Assembly: GCA_011525755.1 (NCBI GenBank)
Contig: WYBS01000020.1
Span: 62,001 to 126,000, forward strand
DNA from: Planctomycetaceae bacterium
Lineage (GTDB): Bacteria > Planctomycetota > PLA2
Reading direction: 5' to 3'
DNA length: 64,000 nt
In this document: in pieces, positions 39,246 through 48,151 of the stretch
Position numbering within the stretch: position 1 is the first letter of the stretch
How the letters are laid out: the number at the start of each line of letters is the position of its first letter
Translations under genes and position numbers: made by a program
Notes under the pieces: model-generated
Databases searched by the model: none
What the model saw: the letters and a program-made list of their open reading frames with translations, nothing else
What the model was told of the DNA's origin: nothing

Positions 39246-42077
39246 ATGGACGAGGACCTGCGGGCAGATCCGTTGCTCACGACCGTCCCCGAGGTCGACG
39301 GCTACAAGGTGCTCGAGCCCTGCGTGCTCTACGCCAAGGTCGGGCAGGGCGGCATGGGTGCCGTCTATCGCGGTCGCCACGTCAACCTCGGAGTCGACGT
39401 CGCGGTCAAGGTGCTCGATCCGTTGCGCGCGCAGCAGGACGAGCAATCCCTCGCGCGCTTCCGGCGCGAGGCGCAACTCGCCGCCTCCATCCGGCACGAG
39501 AACCTCGTCCGGGTCTACGACGTGCGGCAGGACTCGGGCCTCCACTACATCGTGATGGAGTACGTCACGGGCGAGACCGCCGCCGAGCGCGTCGCGCGGA
39601 AGGGTCGTCTGGCCCCGCGGGAGGCGGCGGCGATCTGCCTCGGCGCGGCGCGCGGGCTCGCCGCGGCGCACGCGCTCGGGATCGTCCACCGCGACGTGAC
39701 GCCCGACAACATCCTGATCAGCCGCGATGGCGTCGTGAAGGTGGCGGACCTCGGTCTGGCCAAGCCGATCTGGTCGCCGGCGCATCTGACCGCGACCCGC
39801 ACGATGATGGGGACGCCGCGGTACATGCCGCCCGAGCAGTGGGAGGATTCGCGGAGCGTGGGGCCCCCGGGAGACGTCTGGGCGCTCGGGGCGACCCTCT
39901 ACTTCCTGCTCTCGGGGGAACATGCGATCGCGCTCGCCACGCTCCCCGAGGTCATCCGGCAGGTCTGCGCCCAGCCCTTCCCCGACATCCGGACGGCGGC
40001 ACCCGACGTGCCCGACGCCCTCGCCGCCGTGGTCGAGCGATGCACCTCGCGGGACGCTCGCGAGCGTCTCCCGGACGCGACGGAGCTGGCCCGGGCGCTG
40101 GAAGCGGCATCCGGCACCATCGGCGGCGCGCTTACGCTCGACGACGCTTCTGCCGGCACGGGAACCCCGCGAGCCGCATCCGTCAGCCCGCCGCCGGAGC
40201 GTACGCTCGTCCGTGCAAAGGCCGCCGCGGAGGCAGGAACGCTGCATGGCCCTTCCAGGGGAGCCCCACGCAATCGCCGGGGTGCCGCGATCGCGCTCGC
40301 CGTCCTTCTCTTGGCCGCGGCCCTGTACCTCGTGCCAGGTTCGCGGGGCGGCCCGGCCGACCGGGGTCCCACCTCGCCCGAAGCGGATCCGCGCGCGGCC
40401 ATCCACCGCGCCACGGCCGACAACATCCTCGCGGATCCCTCGCGGGAGCCCGGCCCACCCGCGAGCGCTCCGCGTGGCGGGACGGCGAACACGTACGTCG
40501 TGAGGCCTCTGGCCGGGCTCAATCCGCTGGTCACGGCCCGCTTCCCTCTCGAGTCCGTCGTGTCGCATGTCTACGAGCGCCTCGCGCAAAGGTCGCGGGT
40601 CGATCCCGAGCGGTACGTGCCCGGGCTCGCGAACCGCGTCGTCAGGAGCGCCGACAACCGCGTCTTCACGATCGACATCCGGAAGGGCATGCTCTGGCAC
40701 CGGCCGCACCTGACGCCCGGGGAACGCGACGGCGAACTCGGGTGGCTGGCCGCGCTTCCGCCGCAGGAGATCACCGCGGACGACGTCAAGTTCACGTTCG
40801 ACGCGGCGAGAGCCGGGCGCCTGTTGGCAGGTCATCTCGCCGGGATCGAGTCGGTCGACCTCCTCGACCGGTACACCGTCGCCGTACGGTGGCGCGAGGA
40901 GGGGTACTTCAACCTCGACTCGACGTTATCCCTGCTGCGCATCCTCCCGAGGTTCATCTGGGGCCGCGCCGAGGACGGCTCGGAGCTGACGACCGCGGAG
41001 GCCGCCGCGCGGCTCGAAGACCACTGGTTCAACGACCGGATGTGCGGGTCGGGTCCGTTCCGTTTCGCGGGCGCGGAGGACCGCACGATCCGGCTCGAGA
41101 GGTGGGACGCCTACTGGGGCGTCCGCCCCGCGATCGATGCCATCGTCGCGCGCCAGGTGAGCGGGAGCGACGAGGCGCTGCGGATGTTCAAGGCGGGCGC
41201 CCTGGATCTCCTGAGTCCGTCGGCGGACGAGTATCGACGGGAGTTCCTCGAGGGCGGCCCGGGAAGCCTGCGGGATCTGCTTGAGCGCGGGGAGGTGACG
41301 GTCCATAGGCAGGAGCGGAATACGTTCCTCTGCATCTGCTGGAACCTCGGCCACCCGATCCTGCGGGAGCGGAACGTCCGTCGCGCCCTGGCGTACGCCT
41401 TCCCCAAGGACCGCGTGATCCGCGAGGCTTTCGCCGGGCTCGCCGTCCCGCACGACAGCCCCGTCCTCCGTTATGAGGCCACGTACGTCCCCGACCTGGT
41501 CGAGGCATTCCCGTTCGACCCCGGACGCGCGGCGGCGCTCCTCGACGAGGCCGGCTGGCTAGGGAGAGACGGCGTTCGCAGGAGGACCGTCGAGGGCGTG
41601 TCGGCCGACCTCCGCATCGCGTTGGTGACTTCGACGGGATCGGGCATCCTCGACATGGCGGCAGCGTACCGTGAGGAGCTGGCGCGGATCGGTGTGGCCC
41701 TGGAGGTGCACTCATTGGAGGCGGCAGCGTGGTCGCAGCGGGTAAACCGGCGGGACTTCGACGCCCTTGCAATCGCGTGGTACGCGGCGCACGACCGAAG
41801 CCCCCGCGAGGTCTGGCATTCCGGCGGCAGCGCCAACTACGGCGGCTTCGCCGATCGCGAGGTGGACGGGATCATCGAGCAGCTGGAGACCGAGTTCGAC
41901 GCCGACGAGCGCAAGCGGCTCTGGCGCGAGTTCCAGAAGCGGGTCGTCGCGGAGCAGCCCTACCTGTTCACCGTCAGCCCGGAGAGCGCCGTCTTCGTCC
42001 GCAGCCGGCTCAAGGCACCGTTCCTCTCGCCGGGCGGGATCTGGCTCGTGCCGAGCTACATCGAGGAGCCCCGTTAG
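39246..42077 (+). CDS. Ser/Thr protein kinase fused through a TM helix to an ABC-type solute-binding domain
   Basis: 943 residues. Kinase domain about 18-290: G-loop VGQGGMGAVYRG (33-38), VAIK Lys K55, HRD 148-150 with T152 in place of the usual Lys, N155, DLG in place of DFG (168-170), and YMPPEQW. A Pro/Ala linker leads to one membrane helix (about 346-364). The C-terminal 520 residues are an SBP_bac_5 domain (DppA/OppA/NikA type): NPLVTARFPLESVVSHVYERLA, DGRVF-like VVRSADNRVFTIDIRKGMLWH, SGPFRF, NVRRALAYAFPKDRVI, FDPGRAAALLDEAGW and REFQKRVVAEQPYLF. I infer a one-protein receptor: ligand outside, kinase inside. No ABC permease or ATPase is nearby. Codon use is more mixed than in neighbours. 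Confidence 0.85.
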   Translation: MDEDLRADPLLTTVPEVDGYKVLEPCVLYAKVGQGGMGAVYRGRHVNLGVDVAVKVLDPLRAQQDEQSLARFRREAQLAASIRHENLVRVYDVRQDSGLHYIVMEYVTGETAAERVARKGRLAPREAAAICLGAARGLAAAHALGIVHRDVTPDNILISRDGVVKVADLGLAKPIWSPAHLTATRTMMGTPRYMPPEQWEDSRSVGPPGDVWALGATLYFLLSGEHAIALATLPEVIRQVCAQPFPDIRTAAPDVPDALAAVVERCTSRDARERLPDATELARALEAASGTIGGALTLDDASAGTGTPRAASVSPPPERTLVRAKAAAEAGTLHGPSRGAPRNRRGAAIALAVLLLAAALYLVPGSRGGPADRGPTSPEADPRAAIHRATADNILADPSREPGPPASAPRGGTANTYVVRPLAGLNPLVTARFPLESVVSHVYERLAQRSRVDPERYVPGLANRVVRSADNRVFTIDIRKGMLWHRPHLTPGERDGELGWLAALPPQEITADDVKFTFDAARAGRLLAGHLAGIESVDLLDRYTVAVRWREEGYFNLDSTLSLLRILPRFIWGRAEDGSELTTAEAAARLEDHWFNDRMCGSGPFRFAGAEDRTIRLERWDAYWGVRPAIDAIVARQVSGSDEALRMFKAGALDLLSPSADEYRREFLEGGPGSLRDLLERGEVTVHRQERNTFLCICWNLGHPILRERNVRRALAYAFPKDRVIREAFAGLAVPHDSPVLRYEATYVPDLVEAFPFDPGRAAALLDEAGWLGRDGVRRRTVEGVSADLRIALVTSTGSGILDMAAAYREELARIGVALEVHSLEAAAWSQRVNRRDFDALAIAWYAAHDRSPREVWHSGGSANYGGFADREVDGIIEQLETEFDADERKRLWREFQKRVVAEQPYLFTVSPESAVFVRSRLKAPFLSPGGIWLVPSYIEEPR

Positions 42078-42087
42078 GGCAGGGGAG

Positions 42088-42411
42088 TCAGCCGGACGCG
42101 GTCTCGTTCCTGACCCAGGCGAGGTAGGGCTCCGCGCCCGCATCGACGGGCAGCGCGAGAAGCTCCGGCACCTCGTACGGGTGGAGGCCCTTGAGCGCGG
42201 CGACCACCTCCGGCACGCGCGAGGCCTCGGTCTTCATCACGAGCAGCGTCTCCTCGTCGCGCTGGATCGAGCCCTTCCACCAGTAGCGGCTCACGACCCC
42301 CGGCAGCGCGTTCACGCACGCGACGAGCCGCCTCTCGAGGAGCCCCTTCGCGATCTTCTCGGCGGCGTCGGGGGGGCAGGTGCAGAGGAGCACGCGCGCG
42401 GTCGTCGCCAT
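42088..42411 (-). CDS. cutA: CutA1 divalent-cation tolerance protein
   Basis: 107 residues, the whole CutA1 fold: VLLCTCPPDAAEKIAKGLLERRLVACVNALP, the aromatic SRYWWKGSIQRDEETLLVMKT and LHPYEVPELLALPVDAG. CutA1 forms very stable trimers; links to copper tolerance and other roles are disputed. Its stop lies only ten bases after the stop of the kinase-SBP gene, convergent with it. Its start is 72 bases from the divergent lipoprotein gene start. No copper gene is nearby. Confidence 0.93.
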   Translation of the reverse strand: MATTARVLLCTCPPDAAEKIAKGLLERRLVACVNALPGVVSRYWWKGSIQRDEETLLVMKTEASRVPEVVAALKGLHPYEVPELLALPVDAGAEPYLAWVRNETASG

Positions 42412-42457
42412 GCCCCGTCTTTACCGGCGGCGCGCCCGGCGCTCAAGGGGTTGCGTC

Positions 42458-42463
42458 TACAAT
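42458..42463 (+). promoter_or_regulatory. -10-like hexamer TACAAT
   Basis: TACAAT, 20 bases before ATG 42484, with GAGGAGG in the leader as a Shine-Dalgarno sequence. No clear -35. Confidence 0.45.
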
Positions 42464-42483
42464 CGAGGACCGAGGAGGCGCGC

Positions 42484-44322
42484 ATGGCGCGGTTGCGGCG
42501 GTCCGGTCCCGCGGTGCTTGTCGCCGCGCTTCTCGCCGCGTGCGGCGAGGCCCCTCCCGCCCCGGCACCTAAGGGCGCCCCGACCGCCCCCGTGCCCTCC
42601 CTCGATCGGCCGGCCGCGACCGCGGAACCCCCCGGGAACGCGTTCGTGTGGGGCCGGCTGACCTCCGCCGCCGACGGCCGCGCGCTCGCGGGTGCGACCG
42701 TGACCGTCCGCGACTGGTACATGGTCGTGAGGGGCCGGGGCGTCGATGCGTCGGCGAGCGCGCCCGCGCTCGTCGTCGAGTCGGGCGCCGACGGCGTCTA
42801 CGTCGTGCCGGTGACGGGGTTCGAGGGGCCGGTGGTTTCCGTCGCCGCGCGCGGGCACGCATCCGTGACGTGGCGCGAGGACAAGTCGCGGCCCGCCGGC
42901 GCGGCACCGCGGCGCGACGCCTCCCTGCCGCCCGCCGCGACGTTCCTCGGCACGGTGCTCGCTCCCGACGGCATGGCCGTCGCTGGCGCGCGCGTCTTCG
43001 CGGTCGAGTGGGACGCGCTCGAGATCGAGGAGCACGGCGATCCCCTCGCGGCCGCCGCCGACCTGCTCTGGGGAGATGGGCGCTACGCGAGCGACATCGC
43101 CTACCGCTTCGTCACGGCGACGTGCGACGCGAAGGGCATCTTCCGCATCGCCGACGCGGATCCGGCGAGGCGCTACGCGCTGCTCGCCGCCTCGCGCGAC
43201 CTCGGCCCCTCGATGCTCGAGGGCCCGCGCGCGCCCTCCGAGCCGGTGGGCGAGATCCGCCTCGACCGCGCCGTCCCCTTGCGCGTGCGCGTCGTCGACG
43301 AGGCGGGCACGCCGCTGGCCGTCCGCCGTGTCGAGCTGCGCGCATCGCCGCGGAGGGTCGAATGGACGGAGGCCGGGGAGGGTACCTATGTTCTGCGGCC
43401 GGTCGCCCCCGGCACGCACGCGCTCCTCCTCGACACCCGCGAGCGCGGCCAGGTCCCTTGGGTCTTCACGCTCGAGCGCGGCAGGAAGGAGCCGAGGATC
43501 GACGTGGTCCTCGCGGAGGGCTGCGTCGTCACCGGCGTCGTCTACGACAGTGGCGGCCTGCCCGTCGCCCGCGCGCGCGTCAACGTGCAGACGTGGGACC
43601 CCGAGGCTCGCGAGATGCGCTCCTCGAACGTCCACACCGACGAGGAGGGCCGCTTCGCCGCCAAGGGCCAGCCCGCGGGCTTCGTGAACCTCTACGTCGT
43701 CGCGAAGGGCTACCGGACGGCGCAGTTCATCCGGATGAAGCAGCCGGTCACGGGCCTCGAGGTGACGCTCTTGCGCGCCCGCTCCCTGCACCTCCCGGTC
43801 GCCCTGCCCGAGGGGGTGGTGTGCGGGACGCTCCGGTTCTCGGCGCGCCCGCTCGACGGCGGCGAGTGGTCTCACGGCGCCGGCGTCGTGTGGAGCGACG
43901 ACGGCGTCGCAAGCTTCGACGTCCCGGTCGGCCGCGTGGCGCTCCGGCTGTGGGCACCGGGCTGCGCGCTGCTCGAGCGCGAGCTCACCATCGAGGCAGG
44001 CGACCGACCGCTCGTGATCGAGGACGCGATGCGCCTTCTCCCCGCGCGGACCGCGACCGTGCGGCTCGTCGACGAGGAGGGCATGCCCGTGCCGGGGCTC
44101 AAGGTGCACGCGGTCGTCAGGGATCTGCCTCCGGTCGACTGGACGGAGATCGCGAAAACCTCGGACGCCGACGGGAAGGCCGTGCTGGAGCTGCACGGGG
44201 ACCCGCCGTTCACCGTCTACATCGAGGAGGGGCTCGGCCGGCAGCGCGTCTACCGGGAGATCGCGGTGCCGGACGACCCGGCGACGGTCATCGACGTTCG
44301 CGTGGGCGCGCGCAGGCGGTGA
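42484..44322 (+). CDS. Lipoprotein with multiple carboxypeptidase regulatory-like domains
   Basis: 612 residues. Lipoprotein signal peptide with lipobox LLAAC (Cys about residue 20) followed by a Pro/Ala linker. Then six or seven beta-sandwich modules, seen from repeated starts such as WGRLTSAADGRALAGATV, LGTVLAPDGMAVAGARV, TGVVYDSGGLPVARARV and VRLVDEEGMPVPGLKV, each with a following D..G.F strand (TDEEGRFAAKG, DADGKAVLEL). No enzyme motif. It is a paralogue of the genes at 8437 and 48152. Envelope-anchored, presumably in the outer or inner membrane; role unknown. A good Shine-Dalgarno sequence precedes the ATG. Confidence 0.75.
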   Translation: MARLRRSGPAVLVAALLAACGEAPPAPAPKGAPTAPVPSLDRPAATAEPPGNAFVWGRLTSAADGRALAGATVTVRDWYMVVRGRGVDASASAPALVVESGADGVYVVPVTGFEGPVVSVAARGHASVTWREDKSRPAGAAPRRDASLPPAATFLGTVLAPDGMAVAGARVFAVEWDALEIEEHGDPLAAAADLLWGDGRYASDIAYRFVTATCDAKGIFRIADADPARRYALLAASRDLGPSMLEGPRAPSEPVGEIRLDRAVPLRVRVVDEAGTPLAVRRVELRASPRRVEWTEAGEGTYVLRPVAPGTHALLLDTRERGQVPWVFTLERGRKEPRIDVVLAEGCVVTGVVYDSGGLPVARARVNVQTWDPEAREMRSSNVHTDEEGRFAAKGQPAGFVNLYVVAKGYRTAQFIRMKQPVTGLEVTLLRARSLHLPVALPEGVVCGTLRFSARPLDGGEWSHGAGVVWSDDGVASFDVPVGRVALRLWAPGCALLERELTIEAGDRPLVIEDAMRLLPARTATVRLVDEEGMPVPGLKVHAVVRDLPPVDWTEIAKTSDADGKAVLELHGDPPFTVYIEEGLGRQRVYREIAVPDDPATVIDVRVGARRR

Positions 44323-44323
44323 C

Positions 44324-45535
44324 TCACGCGGGGGGGGCCGGGGGGCCGCCTCCGCCCCGGCGGCGCCTGCGGCGGCGGCGCCTCCTCCTCCCCCCGTGCC
44401 CCCCTTCTTCCCTCTGGCCAAGGAGCGCCTCCCACTCCGGGAGCGGGTCGGGATCGACGTGCACGGCGGGACCGAGGATCCTCCTCAGCGCGAGCACCTC
44501 CTCGAAGAGGTCGTTGAACGCGAGGCGGCGCAGGGGGCGCGTGGCGGGAGGCTCGAGCAGCCGCATCTGCGCCGCGAGGCAGTGGCGCGCGATCGTCGCG
44601 TCGCGCCGCGCGACGGTCATCCTGAGGATGATCGGGCGCATGACGTCGGTCGCGACCGCCTCGTAGTCGTGCGCCGGCGTATCGATGAGACGCGGCAGCA
44701 CGAGCGGCGCGAGCAGCACCGCGATCATCAGCGATTGCGGGACGCCCGTCCGGCCGCCGCCGCTCATCTCGGAGAGCCTCTCGACCGACGCGTAGAACGA
44801 CTCCGGCGGCGGCGACAGCTCCGGCAGGATCACCGAGAACGCGCCGAGATCCTCGAGGATGCGGAACGCCTGCGCGCCGCCGCGGCCGGAGAGGAGGCGG
44901 TAGATCTCCTCGAGCACGCGCGGCGTCGCCGCCTTCCCGAGGTCCCTCGCGTGGACCCGCGCGGCGTCGCGGAGCTCGGGCGTGAGCTCGAAGCCGAGGC
45001 GGCCCGCGAACTTCGCCGCGCGCAGGATGCGCACCGGGTCCTCGCGCAGCCGGAGGTCGGGGTCGCCGATCATCCGCATGCGTCGCGCCGCGAGATCGTC
45101 GAGGCCGCCGACGTGGTCGATCACGCGGCCGCGCTCGAGATCGTAGAAGAGCGCGTTGATCGTGAAGTCGCGCCGGAACGCGTCCTGCTCCTCGGTGCCG
45201 AAGACGTTGTCCTGCCGGATCATCGGGTCCGCCTCGTCCGGCTGCGGCGGCGCGCGGAAGGTGGAGACCTCGAGGATGTGGTCCCCGAACTGCACGTGCA
45301 CGAGGCGGAAGCGGCGGCCGATGATCCGGCTGTTCCGGAAGAGGCGCTTGATCTGCCGCGGCCGCGCGTTCGTCGCGATGTCGAAGTCCTTCGGGTGGAG
45401 GTCGAGCAGCAGGTCGCGCACGCAACCGCCCACGAGGTAGGCGTCGAAGCCGGCGCCGGACAGGCGCCGCAGGACCTTCGTCGGGTCCGGGGGGATCTGT
45501 TCCGGGGCAATCCGGGGGGCCGGAGCGGCTTCCAT
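44324..45535 (-). CDS. pcnB: Poly(A) polymerase / tRNA nucleotidyltransferase family (PcnB type)
   Basis: 403 residues. Nucleotidyltransferase head: AYLVGGCVRDLLLDLHPKDFDIATNARP with the catalytic DxD (in DFD), RRFRLVHVQFGDHILEVSTFR, and RRDFTINALFYD, then RRMRMIGDPDLRLREDPVRILRAAKFA and a helical C-terminal part. The PKDFDIATNA/ILEVSTFR style favours PcnB over CCA-adding enzyme. The C-terminus ends in a basic tail with about eleven Arg in a row followed by Gly/Pro, as in RNA-binding tails. ATG 45535. It would tag RNAs for decay, or alternatively repair the CCA of tRNAs; the tRNA-Thr here has an encoded CCA. Divergent from the WecA-type gene. Confidence 0.85.
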   Translation of the reverse strand: MEAAPAPRIAPEQIPPDPTKVLRRLSGAGFDAYLVGGCVRDLLLDLHPKDFDIATNARPRQIKRLFRNSRIIGRRFRLVHVQFGDHILEVSTFRAPPQPDEADPMIRQDNVFGTEEQDAFRRDFTINALFYDLERGRVIDHVGGLDDLAARRMRMIGDPDLRLREDPVRILRAAKFAGRLGFELTPELRDAARVHARDLGKAATPRVLEEIYRLLSGRGGAQAFRILEDLGAFSVILPELSPPPESFYASVERLSEMSGGGRTGVPQSLMIAVLLAPLVLPRLIDTPAHDYEAVATDVMRPIILRMTVARRDATIARHCLAAQMRLLEPPATRPLRRLAFNDLFEEVLALRRILGPAVHVDPDPLPEWEALLGQREEGGHGGRRRRRRRRRRRGGGGPPAPPA

Positions 45536-45688
45536 GGGCTTCGTCGGGCGGCCGCGACCGGCCTCCGCGGCCGTCCCGGCCGCGCTTTGTCCGTCGCGGA
45601 TTCGTAGCGTATGTTCTTCGGGCCGTCAACGATCCGCCGGCCGGGGCCGGCCCGGCACGGGCCCCGCCGGGGGGCGCGGCAGGACGCG

Positions 45689-46570
45689 ATGCTCTTCTTC
45701 GGGGGACAGGACCTCACGCCCTTCGGGTTCGCGTGCCTCGCGTCGGCGGGGACGCTCGCGGCGGGCGCCGCGGCGTTCGCGCTCGCGGGCCCGGCGCACC
45801 GGGTGGGGCTCGTCTCGCGCCACCGGCGGGACCGGTTCGGGGCCGGCCGCATCCCCCTCGTCGGCGGCCCGGCGCTTCTCGCCGGCGCCCTCGTGCCGCT
45901 CGCGGCGCTCGGGTTCCCGCTCTCGCCGGGCCAGGCGATCGCGTGCGCCCTCTTCTTCGCGGTCGGCCTTCTCGACGACATCCTGGAGCTGAAGCCCGCC
46001 CCGAAGTTCGCGCTCCAGGGGGCTGCCGCGCTCGCGGCCGCGTGGTACCTCGTGCCGCCCGCGTACGCGGCGTTCGCGGCGCTCCTCCTCCTCTTCCTCG
46101 TCAACGCGTGCAACTACCTCGACAACATGGACGGCCTCTTGCCCGGCATCGCGCTGGCGCAGGCCGTCGCGCTCGCGCTCATGGACCTCTCGCCCTCGAC
46201 CGGCGCCCCGCTGCTTATCTGGGCGCTGCCCGCGATCCTCTTCCTCGCGGGAAGGATCTACCTCGGGGACTCGGGCAGCCACCTCGTCGGCGCGCTCCTC
46301 GGCATCGACGCGCTGCGCTGCCTCTTCGACGCCGGCGGCGTGCGCGACCGGTTCCTGCTCCCGGTCTTCCTCCTCTTCGCGCCCCAGATCGCCGACGTGC
46401 TCACGGTGACGGCGAGCCGCCTCGTCCGCAGGCGGCCGGTCTTCCGGGGCGGCACCGACCACCTCTCGCACCGCCTCGTCCGCGCCGGGTTCCCGGTCCC
46501 GAAGGCGGTCCTCGTGCTCGTGCTAGCATCCGCCGTGTGCGGCGCGGCCTCGTTCCTGCTCGCCCGGTGA
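45689..46570 (+). CDS. Undecaprenyl-phosphate glycosyl-1-phosphate transferase (WecA/MraY family)
   Basis: 293 residues with about ten membrane helices. The GT4 motifs are there: GLLDDILELKPAPKFALQ (Asp pair), NACNYLDNMDGL (Asn-Asp), RIYLGDSGSHLVGALLG, and the basic loop RPVFRGGTDHLSHRL with the HxSH motif. It moves a sugar-phosphate from UDP-sugar to undecaprenyl-phosphate, starting surface polysaccharide. The start is ambiguous: ATG 45689 has AGGA nearby and begins just before the first helix; ATG 45611 would add 26 basic residues. Also possible is a role in teichuronate/O-antigen-like synthesis. Overlaps the next gene's GTG by four bases. Confidence 0.85.
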   Translation: MLFFGGQDLTPFGFACLASAGTLAAGAAAFALAGPAHRVGLVSRHRRDRFGAGRIPLVGGPALLAGALVPLAALGFPLSPGQAIACALFFAVGLLDDILELKPAPKFALQGAAALAAAWYLVPPAYAAFAALLLLFLVNACNYLDNMDGLLPGIALAQAVALALMDLSPSTGAPLLIWALPAILFLAGRIYLGDSGSHLVGALLGIDALRCLFDAGGVRDRFLLPVFLLFAPQIADVLTVTASRLVRRRPVFRGGTDHLSHRLVRAGFPVPKAVLVLVLASAVCGAASFLLAR

Positions 46571-47400
46571 GATCCGTGCCCCCGCGCCCCCTCCTCTTCC
46601 TGCTCGCCGCGGCGTGCGCGTCCGAGGCGCCTTCCCTCCGCCTCGCGTCCAGCTCGCTTCCGCTCGACCCGCGCGCGCCCGCGCCGCTCGCCGCGCCCGC
46701 GGAGGGGCGCTCGGACTCCGCGTCGTCGCGCCCCGTCACGCTCGTCGTGCGGGCCGGCGGCGCCACGGAGCGCCTCGAGGCGCCGTGCCGGGTCGGCGTG
46801 TGGACGACGCTCGAGCGCGTGCGCGCGCGGGCGTTCGTCCAGCGGGAGTCGTGGGGGCGGCTCGGCGACCGGCCGCCGCGGCTGCTCGCCCGCGTCACCG
46901 ACCAGGTGATCGAGGGGGTCGTCGCGCGCGTGCGGCCCGAGGAGGACGGGTCGCTCTCGTTCGTCGTCGAGGTGGCGAAGTGCGAGCGCGGGCCCGGGCG
47001 GACCGTCGCGATGTTCCACGGGCGGCGCGTCGCGCTCGGCGAGCCGTGGCGGAGCGGCTACCGCTTCGTCGGGAGCGCGCCGGCGGGGTTTCAGGGCGCT
47101 GTCGCGCGCTGGGGCGACGCCGTCGAGATCGAAGCGGGGGGGGCCGGGGGGCCGCCCCCGCCGGGCACCGTCCGCTTCGCGTCGCTCGGCGAGGCGGGGT
47201 TCGTCGCGGGCGAGGCGCCGGCGGCGGAGGCGTTCGCGGAGGATTGGGAGCCCGCGGAGCCCTTCCGCCTCGAGGCGGACGGCGTCGAGCGGATGGACTT
47301 CCGGCTCGTGAAGCGGCGCTCGGCCGCGGGGTTCCGCACGAGCGCGCGCGGCGCGTTCGAGGAGTACGGGCCGCCGTTCTCGATCACGCGCGATGGGTAG
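46567..47400 (+). CDS. Lipoprotein of unknown function
   Basis: 277 residues. Signal peptide with lipobox LAAAC (PRPLLFLLAAACAS), then a Ser/Pro/Ala linker and a compact mixed domain: TLVVRAGGATERLEAPCRVGVW, LARVTDQVIEGVVARVRPEEDGS and FHGRRVALGEPWRSGYRFVG. A Gly/Pro run (AGGAGGPPPPG) comes from a G-run motif copy. The C-terminal part (DFRLVKRRS.. EEYGPPFSI) is unrecognised. GTG start overlapping the transferase stop by four bases. Its stop is within the start of the HEAT gene (8-base overlap). I do not recognise the family. Membrane-anchored by lipid. Confidence 0.6.
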   Translation: MRSVPPRPLLFLLAAACASEAPSLRLASSSLPLDPRAPAPLAAPAEGRSDSASSRPVTLVVRAGGATERLEAPCRVGVWTTLERVRARAFVQRESWGRLGDRPPRLLARVTDQVIEGVVARVRPEEDGSLSFVVEVAKCERGPGRTVAMFHGRRVALGEPWRSGYRFVGSAPAGFQGAVARWGDAVEIEAGGAGGPPPPGTVRFASLGEAGFVAGEAPAAEAFAEDWEPAEPFRLEADGVERMDFRLVKRRSAAGFRTSARGAFEEYGPPFSITRDG

Positions 47401-48073
47401 GCTCCTCCTGCTCGCGGGGCTCGTGGCGGTCGCCGTCGCGGAGGATCTCCGGACGCCCGGCGAGCAGGTGCACGCGGAGCTCTCGGCGGCGCTTGCCGCG
47501 ACCGATGCCGCGCGCGCGGTGCCGCTGCTCGACGAGGCCGCGGATCTCCACCTTCATCCGTGCACGTCGGCGGAGGCGGAGGCCCTGCTCGCGCTGATGG
47601 GCGCGGGCACCAGGTCCGCGGACAGGGGGATCGCCGCCGCGGCGCTCCACGCGCTCGGCCGCACGGGCGCGCCGGCTGCGGCGGCGCACGTGGAGCCCTT
47701 CCTGCGCGTGGTGAAGAAGGGGGAGGAGGGGCTCGTCATCGCGGCCGCGGAGGCTGCGGGCCGACTTGCCGCGGGCAACCTGATCCCGAACCTCATCGAT
47801 CTCGGCCGCGACTCCCCGGATCTCGTCGTGGCGGAGCAGGCGCTGCTCGCGCTCGGCGGCTACGCGAAGGCGCCCCGCGACGTCCGGGAGCGCGCGTTCC
47901 GGGAGACGCTGCAGGTGGCGCAGCTGCTCTCGAAGCGGGCGCAGCGCTGGCAGAGGCTGCAGTGGCCCGCGCTCCGCGCGCTGCAGCGCCTGTCCGGCAA
48001 ACGGCTCAACAGCGTGGAGCAGTTCTCGGACTGGTGGCGTCACGCGAAGGCCCGGAGAGACCCTTTCGGCTAG
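47393..48073 (+). CDS. Exported HEAT-repeat protein
   Basis: 226 residues. Signal peptide (about 1-16, VAVAVAED). HEAT-like helices occur in AAAALHALGRTGAPAAAAHVEPFL, LVIAAAEAAGRLAAGNLIPNLI, LVVAEQALLALGGYAKAP. The C-terminus LQRLSGKRLNSVEQFSDWWRHAK is a W-rich motif also found at the end of the HEAT protein at 49555 (IDNWREWWKENK). Role unknown; probably protein-protein contact in the periplasm. ATG 47393 overlaps the lipoprotein stop by eight bases. Confidence 0.65.
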   Translation: MGRLLLLAGLVAVAVAEDLRTPGEQVHAELSAALAATDAARAVPLLDEAADLHLHPCTSAEAEALLALMGAGTRSADRGIAAAALHALGRTGAPAAAAHVEPFLRVVKKGEEGLVIAAAEAAGRLAAGNLIPNLIDLGRDSPDLVVAEQALLALGGYAKAPRDVRERAFRETLQVAQLLSKRAQRWQRLQWPALRALQRLSGKRLNSVEQFSDWWRHAKARRDPFG

Positions 48074-48080
48074 TCGGCCT

Positions 48081-48121
48081 GTGCGGAACGAATTCCGCAC
48101 CCCGCGGATCCTAATCCGTGG
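48081..48121. terminator. Two adjacent hairpins between convergent genes
   Basis: GTGCGGAA-CGAA-TTCCGCAC (48081-48100) is a perfect 8-bp stem with a tetraloop; CCGCGGAT-CCTA-ATCCGTGG (48102-48121) is an 8-bp stem with one G-T pair. Both lie between the stops of opposing genes, suiting bidirectional termination. Confidence 0.55.
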
Positions 48122-48151
48122 CACCGCAACGGGTTGCGTCGCGCGCGCACG

